NCBI GenBank assembly: GCA_905221605.1
Contig: CAJNDS010002258.1
Coordinates: 198,501-262,500 of the forward strand
Direction: 5' to 3'
Length of the DNA stretch: 64,000 bases
Source: Symbiodinium natans
Taxonomy: Eukaryota; Sar; Dinophyceae; Suessiales; Symbiodiniaceae
Positions within the stretch are counted from its first letter, which is position 1; every line of letters starts with the position of its first letter. Positions 19,640-28,842 of this stretch are shown piece by piece. Both the position numbers and the translations under genes were made by a program. The notes under the pieces are model-generated. The model was not told the DNA's origin, did not search any database, and saw only the letters and a program-made list of their open reading frames with translations.

Positions 19640-20700
19640 TATACATTTTTAGGTCCAAACTTGGGCTCCAACTCAGGCACCGAGCGCCCGGCAAAACTTA
19701 ATCTTGCCTTTTGTAGGGACTTATAGACCCAAAAGGTTTAAAGTTTACCCTACTGGACTGCTCAGCCAAAACGGGGGCATGCTGGGCCCCCTTGGGGTCT
19801 GGACAAAAGTCTTTTGGAGGGTTTTTAGGTATAGGGTTTAGGGTTAAAGCTTCGGGCTTAGGGTTCGACAGCCCGAATCGCACGGGGACCCGGGTAGCGC
19901 AGTGGGTGGATATACATTTCTCTGTACACCGTACACCGCACGGCAGAGGCACCACCATGATAGGTGTCAGGGTTTAAGGCATGTCCTGGTTTCAACTGCA
20001 GTGTTTAGGCCTTAGGGCTTAGGACGCGAGTGTGTATGTGTGTGTGTGTGTGTGTGTGTGTTGTCCCTTTTGTTTTGACCTTTGTCTTCGGAAAGAGAGA
20101 AAGAAGGAAACCAAAGTAGGGAACCAAGAGAGGCGCTAAACCCCAAACCCCCTAAACCCTAGTGGACCTAAGCCCTAAACCCAGAAAGAGCAAAGGAAGC
20201 AAACCTGGCTCCTTTTCAGAAAGAGTGGGCAAATATAATTTGCATGTCGGATATAAAAGCCAAATCACGCGGGTTGGAGCACGTGACGGCAGCCCGAGAT
20301 AGAACGAGAAATTTAGGCTTTTAGGGCCGTTTAGTGCCGCTCTTCGTTCCTTACTTGGTTTCCTTTTTTCTCTCTCCTTCCAGAGACAAAGATCAAGAAC
20401 AAAAGGGACAAACACACGCATACTCGCGTCCTAGGCTCTAAGGCCTTAACCCTTCAGTTTAAACCAGGGAAAGCCAAACCTTAAACAAGCAGCAATCCTG
20501 AACCCGAAAACCTCCTAAAAGCCTTAAACTTTGGTCCAGATCCCAAGGGAGGCGCCCACAAGGCCGCACTTTTGGCTGAGCAGCCCAGTAGGGTTAACTT
20601 TAAACTTTTTGGGTCTATAAGTCCCCTACAATAGGAAAGTTTAAGTTTTGCTGGGTGCTCGGTGCCTGAGTCTAAGCCCAAGTTTGGACCTGAAGCCCGG
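19640..20700. repeat. Imperfect inverted repeat of about 1 kb with telomere-like motifs
   Basis: The segment 19,650-19,815 (TGGGTCTATAAGTCCC on the complement) is repeated in inverse orientation at 20,520-20,690. Likewise 19,998-20,140 (TTAGGACGCGAGT, CCCTTTTGTT, GGAAACCAA) is the inverse of 20,340-20,460. Indels, including about 150 bp unique to the left arm, break the symmetry. CCCTAAA/TTTAGGG-like motifs occur near 19,470, 19,535, 19,838 and 20,150. Confidence 0.75.
20033..20061. repeat. (TG)n microsatellite
   Basis: A TGTGTATGTGTG... run inside the left arm of the inverted repeat. The opposite arm has only a short CACACACG counterpart. Confidence 0.9.
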
Positions 20701-21441
20701 AGCTGGGTCTGCCAGCATTCCACAGAGGCAGAAAGAAACTCTCTCTGGGCAAACGGGGCACTCGCAGGATTGTAGCGGTTGAAGCCTTTGTTTGGGGTTT
20801 GGAAGCTAGAAGGCGTGGGTGCGTGCGTTGATTGTTGGATTATCCCGAGTCTTGCGATTGCTACGTCGTGAAATGACCTTGGCCAGGTATTGTTTTTGGA
20901 AGTCTGCAAGGTGAGGGCTGCAATTGTTTGTCTGTTTCATATCCTGGCGGCCAGTTTTGGGAGTGGAAGAGAACTACATTTCAGATGCATCCTGATTAGC
21001 AAGTGAAGATCCAGTGCCTCGTCTCCTTTGCACCCGTTTTCTGGGCAGTGTAAGATCAGTATCCAGAATAGTGGCGCAAAGAACACGTTAAGTGGATCCC
21101 CGAGATATACATCAAGCCCTGTTTGTTGAAAAGTTTGAAGCGAGGGGTCCAGTACCTCGTTGCCTGGGCAGTCGGTTTTTGGCACAGGGCAGGATAGCGG
21201 AGTCCAGAATACTTGCAAAAAATGAGTTTAAGCGGAACCCCGACATACACCTTAAGCCCAGTTTTTTGATGGGTTAGAAATCCCAAACGTGGTTATTCCA
21301 ATGTTTTTCGGCTTCGGTTTTGGGCGAGGTGCAGGTGCGAAAACCAAGGAAAACCACCGAACCCCCCAGGACCCCAATCGAAAAAAAACTGCGGGGGCCC
21401 CCCCCCCCCCCCCTCCGGTGTTTTTCTTAAGGGGTGGTGAT

Positions 21442-21450
21442 TCGGTTCGC
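21442..21450. repeat. 9-bp target-site duplication, right copy
   Basis: TCGGTTCGC directly follows the right terminus GGTGGTGAT at 21,441. It is identical to 18,445-18,453. Confidence 0.85.
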
Positions 21451-22060
21451 TAAATCCCAAGCAGATTCCACGCCGGCTTCTTGCAGCACACCCAGGCAGT
21501 GGGCCATTCCTTGCGTGCCCGTAAAACTTCGACTGAGCTTGCGAAGATGGTCATGCCGTCGCGAGTTGCCGAAAAGCGGCAAGCGACGCCGAATCCGAAC
21601 TCAGCTCAGCGAGAAACCTGGCGGCGGCATCTGGACGGCGGGCACACAGAACAGGCAGGGCGTCGGCCCAAGCGGCCCAGAACGCGGCGGGAGCAGTGCG
21701 CTCAGCGCACTGCAAGCCGAGTCCGCCAAGATGCGCGGGCAACAGTTCGAGGCGGGCTGCGGCGACCTTCGGGGTCGGCGTCGGCCTTTGGCCCAGCAAC
21801 ATCCAGAAGCGCGAGCAGGGGGCGCGCATCTTGCGAGAACCAGCCATGCGCAGTGGGCAGCAGCTTTTCCGCTTGCACCGACGACCCACGAGTACGATCC
21901 TAACCCATTCGCGTCAGCGCAACTTAACCGCCTCTGCCAAGTCGGCGACGTGAGCACACGGTCAAGCTCTGGGCCCGGCTGCTGCCTCGGCGATGTGGGC
22001 CAATCTCGAAGCCGCTCCTGTTTTTTTATCGCGGGCTTTTGCTTTGATCGAATTGCGCAT
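21451..22060 (-). mobile_element. Remnant of non-LTR retrotransposon
   Basis: A minus-strand frame reads LLPAHLGGLGLQCAERTAPA, then FWAAWADALPVLCARRPDAA. This matches the post-RT segment of the + strand copies (LPAHFGGLGLQSAERTSPAA, WAGIADALPVIHARLPEFA). The DNA transposon inserted at its 3' side. Confidence 0.7.
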
Positions 22061-22560
22061 CCGCCATGATTTGAAGCATCTCATCGCTAAGGTATGCCCG
22101 GTGCATACCTGTCGCTGGTGGCAGATTTCTACACATGCCAAACCGGTTCAGTCAATGGCATCCGCGTATTTAAACAAGGCGATGTCCACAGTCGTTCGTC
22201 TGTCAATGATCATGTCCACTGTGTGGCAGTCATTTGCCAGATTACTCGCAACATGTTGGCGGTCTTGCAGCTGTGAGCGTGGTGCTGGATTGTTCGGCGG
22301 CCGATGTGCCTGGCTGTTTGTAGGACCGAAAACGGTTGTTCGAGGACAGACTCTTCTTTTCCTCGGTCCGATGGGGTCGACCTTGCATCGCGGTCCTAGA
22401 TGGGCGGGCGATGCCCTTTCCCTCTCCCATCGCGGCCGTTTGCGCTCGCGCCTGAAGAGCGGCCGGCTGACCCCCCGAGAATGCGCAAGGTAGGCCGGCT
22501 ACCAATTCGCGCTACATGCAAGAGCCGGGACGGATGCCTTGGCTGCACAATGCTGCACAC
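22061..22560. other. Stretch without a supported gene
   Basis: Short frames only. It lies between retrotransposon fragments and may be unrecognised element debris. Confidence 0.35.
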
Positions 22561-23430
22561 ATTCAAGCGGCCCTGGCGACACGACCCTCGATGGCCGCTG
22601 CGCGTACGACTGCATGTCGCGTGCAGCCTTCCTGGGGAAGCTGCGCCAGGTGGCCTAAGGTTGTTTTATGGCCACGCGGCAGCAACATCAAGCCATTGAA
22701 AAAACGGAGAGCGCCAGGCCAAGGCGTCCAGCTGCGGCGGCCCAAGAGGCGCCAGCGGCCGAACAGGACCTCAGGCTGCAGGCGTTGAGGAAGGGTGGGG
22801 GGCGGGGACGATGCCGTGTTGTGAAGCTTGTTGAGACGCGCTTGTGAGGCCTTGGCCCCGAGTGCGCAGCGGCGGCCTCGGAGGCGCCAGCGGCACACAA
22901 ACACCCGAAGGCCAGGGGCCGAGCATGCTCTTGAGGCTGCAACGCCCTCGCCGCGGCAGCCCCGTGGTGGCGCCTGCGGCAAGGCACTGGAAGCCACGGC
23001 CAGCAGCAAAAACTTTAAAAAAAAGGGCAGAAGGATCCTCTGAGGGCCGCGCCGGGCGGTAGCTCGCTCAGCTCGTCGTTGCCGGTTAGCGTCGGGGTCC
23101 TCCGGAGCTGTGGATGCGCTACGCCGCTGCCCATCTCCCTTGCTGTGGGCGGCATCCACGCTTTCACGCAGGAGTTGCACCCATTGACCAGCGCACAACA
23201 TGTTTTCCCTGCGTCGAAGCTCGGAGGCAGGAGGGGCGTTTGTCCGGGCGCTCTGAAGAGAAGCATGCGTGGCGCAAGGAGAACGAATGTCCATCCGTCG
23301 CGAGCTCGCACTCCCGCGTCACCATCGCGGATCGCCTCGAGCACCACCCGCATCGCGATTCGGAGGATGCCAGGACACTGGCGTGGCGGCGACTGCAGCA
23401 CGAATACGCGTTTTTCCACCTCCCATGCAA
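22560..23430 (-). mobile_element. Remnant of non-LTR retrotransposon, N-terminal region
   Basis: The minus strand gives DGWTFVLLAPRMLLFRAPG at about 23,300 and LCAGQWVQLLRES at about 23,185. Copy A on the + strand has GWKLFMLAPRMLLYRAPG and LFQAGHWLELL at 25,020-25,150. Downstream sequence is frameshifted and Ala/Arg-rich. It directly follows (in its own direction) a poly(A)-like junction at 23,440-23,475. Confidence 0.55.
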
Positions 23431-23439
23431 GGTGGTTAT

Positions 23440-23760
23440 CCTCGTTTCTTTTTTTCTCCCTCGCACCTTTTTTTGGTTGTCAAGGCGGTCCCAGTGCAGC
23501 GCAACGGCGAGGCTCGCAAGCCTTCACGGGAGGCGACTGGCAATGGGGGGAGGGAAAGTCCGCGCAGCTGAAGGAAATGAGAGATGGCAGCGGCCCGGCA
23601 GGTGGCAGGGACGGCCCGCGCCCGGCACTGTGCAAGCAAGCGGACGAAGTTAGGGCCTCATTGCTCCAGCGCCCTCTGGCTTCAAGACGATCACGATGAG
23701 CCTGCAGCGGTGGGCGCGGCAAAACTCTGGGTAGGCGGGCTCCTTGGCCCGCCTGGCTGC
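23440..23760 (-). mobile_element. 3' end of a minus-strand retrotransposon copy with A-rich tail
   Basis: Minus frame YPEFCRAHRCRLIVIVLKPEG at 23,660-23,735 matches YPELLRARRCRLVVIGLEVGG of copy A. The minus strand ends GGTGCGAGGGAGAAAAAAAG at about 23,450-23,470, resembling the GCGAG-A(n) ends of the + strand copies. Confidence 0.55.
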
Positions 23761-24046
23761 CTGGAGGGCTGCACCAGCCGTTTGGCCCCTGACCCTGCGT
23801 GGGGCAGGGGAGAGACCAGGATGGTGTCGACCAACCTGGGCACCCCCCCACAGAGGTTGCGCACCTTCACCTCTCAGGACGCCCCTGAGCCCCGCCCTCC
23901 GCCGGGCGTGCGGCTCCCTTGTTACCACCGCCGTGTACCTACACGTCGCCCGGATGGAGGCATAGACTTCCTGCCACTGCCCGACCGCGACATAGGCGTG
24001 GCTCTGCCCAGCATGTGGTGGATCCGAAAGCCTCTCCGACCTCCAT

Positions 24047-25801
24047 GTGCCCGCCCACGCGGCCGACTGGCTCGACTGCCTGCCGCCCGCCGGCGTTGTT
24101 GCATCGCCGACCAACTCGTGGCTGTATGTTCCCCTACTGCATGCCGCCCTGGGGGCGCTCCCCGCGCGAGCCTTGGAGCTTTGGCGCGCCGAGCCTCGCG
24201 CGTCACTCTGGTGGGAAGATACGCGAGGAGCCCTTGCGGCCTCCCACCCCGTCCCCGTCGCCGTCCTCACCGACGCGCTCATCGCCTCTGCGTCTCATCG
24301 CCTCCTTGCGTCTCATCGCGGTGATGCCTTGCCCGCCCGGCTCCTCGCTGAGGCGGCCGCGTTGCCGTCTAGCACGCTCCTACACCTGGGATGGACGGTG
24401 CGCCTACTTGCTGAGCGCGATGGGTACATCGCTGCCGCTGCCCAGGAAGTTTGCCTGCAGTTGTTCGGGGGCCCAGCGCTCGCCGCTCAGCTCGACCGGG
24501 CGTCCGACACGTTCCGTCAACAGCCCCCGAACACGCGTGGCCCAACGCGGCCGCCTGCCGCCGAACACGCTCCCGACCCGCCTGCCCCGGACGCCGCCTT
24601 CGCACATGCTCAGGCTGACCCCGCCGCCGACCGGCCTGCCAGCGAGCCGGACCCTGCTGCCGCTGACGCTCCGCTCGCCGCTGCCGCATGCCGTGTTGCC
24701 GGCGCCGAGCGCGCGCGGGGGCGGGGGCGCCGTGGAGGACGCGGGCGAGGCCAACGGCCGCGTGAGCCTGGCGGCACGGCCGTCCCGCCTGAGCCGGAAT
24801 GCGCACCTATCGGTGGCACACAGCGCGAGCGCGGGGTCGTCGCTGCCGAGGCCGGACTTCGCGCAGGCCTCGCCTCGCTTGACGACGTCTCCTTGGAAGA
24901 GACCTGTCGCGTGCGCGTGTTGACGCTGCAGGCTGCGCCCCAACGCCTGCGCGGCGCATTGCGGACTGCGCTGCGAACTGGCCTGCCACGGCCGGGGGTT
25001 CGCCGCTGGAGCGCGTGCGGGGCTGGAAGCTTTTCATGCTTGCGCCCCGCATGCTGCTGTACCGTGCGCCTGGAATCGGCCGTGTGCCGCCTGCCAAGCT
25101 TGACCGACGCAGCGAGCTTTTCCAGGCTGGCCATTGGCTGGAACTACTTGGTTAGGCCACAGCAGCCGTTAGTTCCAGCGGCAGGGGCGCCGCGCGGACC
25201 ACCACTGACGAGGCACGTGCGCACCGGGCTGAGTCTCTCGTCCAACGTGGCGAGTTGTCCGCGGCAAGCCCGCGCACTCACCGCCGAGCCTCTCGCGGAG
25301 GGGTCCCCGGCCACCCTGGCCGAGCTCACAGACCCCGACCGCCCTCCCGAGGCATACGGCCCGCATGATGCTGATGTTCTGGGATTTCAGCCCGACCAGC
25401 CGTGCGCTTTCCCGCAACAGGCTTTCGTCGCCTGTCTCCAGTCCGGGCGCCATGGTTCTGCGGCCGGGCCGGGCGGCGCCACCAATGAGCATCTCCGCAT
25501 CATGCTTGATCATGAGGAGGACAGCCGCCTTCTTCACAATGCAGCCGAGCTGCGTGCTCGTGCGCAGGTGCCGGACGACGTCCTTGCTGCCGTGCGCGTC
25601 GGCAGAGTCGTCGCGTTGCAAAAGCCGAATGGCCGCGTCCGGGCCCTAGTTGTTGGGGACGTTTTGCGCCGCCTGGTCGGGAGGGTTCTGGCGCAACAGT
25701 TCGGCCCCCAATTCCAAGAGGCCTGCCTGCCCTTCCAGATCGGCCTTAGCACGTCTGCTGGGACTGAAGCCGTCGTCTGCCTCCTCCCGCGCAGCAACTG
25801 A
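24047..25801 (+). pseudogene. Copy A: N-terminal region and start of reverse transcriptase
   Basis: A long open frame begins PAHAADWLDCLPPAGVVASP. A parallel frame from about 24,985 carries the true element sequence GWKLFMLAPRMLLYRAPG, so the open frame is partly out of register. The end, GGATNEHLRIMLD and VVALQKPNGRVRALVVGD with FQIGLSTSAGTEAVV, is the N-terminal finger region of the RT. The frame then ends at a stop at 25,799-25,801 because of a frameshift. Confidence 0.65.
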
Positions 25802-25814
25802 GGCCAGTCCACGG

Positions 25815-26024
25815 GCAACAATCCTTTCGGTTGATGCTGTTGGGGCATTCGACCACGTCTCCCATCGAGCCATGCTGCGGGGGCTGCTTGAGCGCCCGGC
25901 GCTGCGGCCTTTGTTGCCTTACGCGCCTCAATTCTACGCCGAGAGCAGTTCCTACACTTGGTATGACGATGCCGGGCACGGGCATCGCATCCAGCAAGGC
26001 GAAGGCGGCGAGCAGGCGACCCTC
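25815..26024 (+). pseudogene. Copy A: reverse transcriptase motifs A and B
   Basis: Reads ATILSVDAVGAFDHVSHRAM, with the catalytic aspartate of motif A, then APQFYAESSSYTWYDD and IQQGEGGEQ. One missing G at about 26,014 throws GDPLMPAL into the next frame. Confidence 0.7.
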
Positions 26025-26026
26025 TG

Positions 26027-27003
26027 ATGCCAGCGCTCAGCGCCCTCGCGCAGCACCCTGCGCTCGCCGAGCTCCAAGGCCAGCTTCTCCCGAGTGAGGC
26101 CGTTTTCGCCTTCCTAGACGACATCTACGTCGTCGCTGAACCTGAGCGTGTTCGGCCTTTGCTGGATGCACTGTCCGCTGCCCTGTGGGAACATGCGCGG
26201 GTCAGATTGCATGCAGGCAAGACCCGCATATGGAATGCGGCCGGTGAAGAGCTCCCGTCCATAGCCGACCTGGCCGCCGCTGGTTCCTCGGACCCCGCGT
26301 GGGTCGGCGACTGGTCGCTCCCGCCCGACCAGCAAGGCCTCACCGTGCTGGGCGCGCCGTTGGGTCATGACGCGTACGTCCATGCACAGCTACGCCTCAA
26401 ACGTGCAGAGCATGACCGACTCCTCGGCCGCATCCCGCAGTTGTCCAGTTTGCAGGCAGCGTGGCTCCTGCTCCTGTTCCGCGCTGCGCCACGGGCCAAC
26501 CACCTTCTCTGGGTCCTCCCCCCTCACCAGAGCGAGGCGTATGCGCGGGACCACGACGCGGCAGTCGCCCAGTGCCTGACCCGCCTCTTGCAGCTGGAGG
26601 CCGCGCCCCTGCCTGATCCCAGCCTGCGCACGGCGCAGCTGGCCTTGCGGTTTGGGGGGCTTGGTCTGCGCTCCACCGTTGCTGCCCGCCAAGCTGCCCA
26701 TTGGGCCTTCTGGTGTGACACACTGCCCGTTATCCAAGCCCGAGCGCCGGTAGCTGCAGACCGGCTGCTCCAGGCCTTGCACGGCCATGTGCCTTTGCCC
26801 GCAGCGGCCGCTGCGAATCAGGCACGCGATGCCCTTCGCGCCACCGGCTACGATGCGCCGGCGCGGGCTTCCCTGCTTGACGCCTCAGACGCGCCGCCAG
26901 CGCGCGGCTGCGCTTTCGAGCCAGGTGATGCCCTGCGGGGATGGCAGCGCCAAGCTGCCAGAGCGTGCGACGAGCGCGCGTGCGAGACGCATCTTTCTGA
27001 CCT
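26027..27003 (+). pseudogene. Copy A: RT motif C, thumb and linker
   Basis: Contains FAFLDDIYVVAEPERVRP (the DD pair of motif C), HAGKTRIWNAAGEE (motif D-like), LPPDQQGLTVLGAPLG, LQAAWLLLLFRAAPRANHLL and RFGGLGLRS. Coding agreement with sister copies stops at THLSDL near 27,003, where foreign sequence starts. Confidence 0.7.
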
Positions 27004-27004
27004 C

Positions 27005-27875
27005 ACCCTTGTACTATCTCCCGAATGCAATGCTGCTTTGTGCAGAGAACCAGCGACGTTTCGAGCTGAACCTTAAAACGTTGTGAAGCCATGCGAAGCC
27101 CGAAGCCCCAACCGCGAAACGGCCAATGCACACCGCAGTGTGACAGCCAGCCGATGATGGGGCTAAAGGGCGTTAGAGCGCATGTGTGCGACATGCGATC
27201 CCTTCATGGGCCTTGTGCGCTTGCCCCCTACCCTTAGCCGAACGATGCACACGATCGTCACCAGTCGGGACAAGCGCAAGGGGCTCCAGCTTGGTTACGT
27301 GAACTTGAAGTGGCTGGTGCAACTAGGCATAGAGAAGGAATGCTTCAGAGGCAAATAGCCCAGTTGATAGTTCAGTGAGCGCAGAATGAAACATGCGAAG
27401 CTGCGAGGCGGCTGCCTTGCTAAGTCAGGGAGTTGCGTGTGCGCCGTGATCTGCAACTAGCTGTCTTGGAGCTGCCGTGATGTGCAGGTGGTCCTCAGCA
27501 ATAAACATGATAAACGCTGCCGCTCAGAATCTGTTCTGCCCTCTCAGAAGGTCTTCTGACTATGCCGACTACGCCGTGGCACCTTTCGTGTGTGATGGCA
27601 ACCATTTGTCTGCAGAAGAACAGCCCGAGCGTGTGCAGCGTCTGATTGAGCAGGAAATAGGAAAAGGATATATGGAAAAGATTGAGGGTGGCAAAGCTGC
27701 AGTTGAGCAATGTTTCTCGGCGGACTCCTTGGCAGTGGGAAAGCTAGGAGTGATCTCGCGTGCAGACAAGGACATTGGGAACTCCAGAGCTTCAGGGGCT
27801 AGTCCAGCGTCGCGGTTCCAACAGAGGTCAGCAGTTCCGTGTCTCTCTGGCTTCGGAGAGGCCTTGGGTCGCTAT
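27005..27875 (+). mobile_element. Insertion of about 870 bp interrupting copy A, with another RT-like fragment
   Basis: Sister copy C runs directly from WQRCASASVAF to LDPASRALLLSRG. In copy A the equivalent halves are separated by this block. Its frame at 27,560-27,840 reads EEQPERVQRLIEQEIGKGY, KAAVEQCFSADSLAVGKLGV and then NSRASGASPASRFQQRS. This resembles the N-terminal RT segment of a different dinoflagellate retroelement class (AVGKLGV..., ISG...). No target duplication was found. Confidence 0.45.
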
Positions 27876-28754
27876 GCGCGATGATGCGGGCGCGCTCCCG
27901 TGCGCTGCTGCTGTCGCAGGTTAGGCCACACTCTGCACGAGCCATCACCGTCGCGCCCACGCACGAGGCCGTGTCCATTCCGAATGCGCAGTTCCGCATT
28001 CTGCTTCTGCGGCGCCTGCGCCTGCCCCTGCCACTCGCCCCCCGCACGTGCAGCTGTCGTGGCAGGCTCGACGCTTTCGGGGACCACCGTGCCGCGTGCG
28101 CTACCAGCGGCGTGCTCGCCGCGCGCGCAAGGCCACTTGAGCGCCGTTGCGCGGGTTTGCCGCGAAGCCGGTGCGCGTGTCGCTCGCAACGTCCGCGTCG
28201 CCGACATGAACATCGACGTGCCCGTTGCTGACGACAGGCGCATCGAAGTCGTGGCCAACGGCTTGTCCCTTTGGCACGGCTCGCAGCTCGCGGTTGACGC
28301 CACGCTCGTCTCCCCGCTCACACGTACGGGCGAGCCCCACCCGCGGGCTGATGTCGAGCCGGGGCGCTCTGTCACCGCAGAAGCGCGGCGCAAGCAACAC
28401 GGCACGTACCCCGAGCTCCTCCGTGCCCGGCGGTGTCGCCTGGTCGTCATTGGCCTGGAAGTGGGTGGGCGCTTTGGCACCGAAGCAGCCACCTTCCTGC
28501 GCCTCCTGGCCCGCCACCGAGCCGCCACCATCTCAGCGCACCTCCGACCAGCGGCTCAGGCCGCCTGGGTTGCGCGATGGGTGGCGCTCCTGGCCGTTGC
28601 GGCCCAGCGCGCGTTCGCATCTTCCTTGCTCGAGCTGCCCCTTGCGGGCGAGAGCAACGGCGATGATGCCGTGCCTGAGCTGCACGAGGTCCTGGCCGAT
28701 GGCCGCTGGGATCGCCCCCCGCCCGCCAGCCGCGTGCCGCCGCGGCGGTGAGGC
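27876..28754 (+). pseudogene. Copy A: Cys/His and PD-(D/E)XK-like C-terminal domain
   Basis: Reads DHRAACATSGVLAARA, REAGARVARNVRVADMNIDV, DDRRIEVVANGLSLWHGS, QLAVDATLVSPLTRTGEP, YPELLRARRCRLVVIGLEVG and LHEVLADGRWDRPPP. The GDH..C pattern and the RIEV.....LAVDATLVSP layout suggest a restriction-like endonuclease as in R2-type elements; that function is inferred. The ends are frameshifted. Confidence 0.6.
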
Positions 28755-28799
28755 CCCTCCCTCCCCCCGCCCCCGCGAAGATACGCTGCGGAAGAAGGC

Positions 28800-28842
28800 G
28801 CGAGAGAAAAAAAAAAAAAAAGAAAAAACAAATCCAGCAAGG
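28800..28842 (+). repeat. Poly(A) junction between copies A and B
   Basis: GGCGCGAGAG is followed by a long A-run, GAAAAAACAAAT and then directly CCAGCAAGGCGAGGG, which encodes IQQGEG, RT motif B of copy B. No non-element spacer is visible. Confidence 0.8.

Larger units (their letters stand above)
18454..21441. mobile_element. 2,988-bp non-autonomous DNA transposon with TIRs and 9-bp TSD
   Basis: The left end starts ATCACCACCCCCTTAA, followed by AAAACACCGCGGGGG. The right end is its imperfect reverse complement, with ...CCGGTGTTTTTCTTAAGG and then GGTGGTGAT. Both ends are flanked by the same nine bases, TCGGTTCGC. A 9-bp duplication is usual for Mutator-like elements, so that superfamily is a reasonable guess, but no transposase frame is visible. 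The interior is low in coding potential. It contains a terminal hairpin, a tandem repeat, CCCTAAA-like motifs, a (TG)n run and a large inverted repeat. It separates two minus-strand retrotransposon fragments. Confidence 0.8.
24047..28820 (+). mobile_element. Non-LTR retrotransposon copy A (longest copy, frameshifted, interrupted)
   Basis: The order is a GC-rich N-terminal region, a reverse transcriptase (24,047-27,003), a foreign insertion (about 27,005-27,875), a C-terminal nuclease-like region (27,876-28,751) and a poly(A) end near 28,804-28,818. RT landmarks are LQKPNGRVRALVVGD, SVDAVGAFDHVSH (motif A), IQQGEGGEQ (motif B) and FAFLDDIYVVAE (motif C). Frameshifts occur near 24,985, 25,800 and 26,020; the last is consistent with loss of one G in GAGCAGGGCGACC. 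It cannot encode an active enzyme as it stands. The type resembles dinoflagellate LINE-like elements with an R2-like layout; this assignment is from memory of the family. Confidence 0.75.

Noticed and set aside
19888-19960. tRNA-like A box (TAGCGCAGTGGGTGG) suggesting a tRNA or SINE
   Set aside because: No B box at the right distance and no cloverleaf could be drawn.
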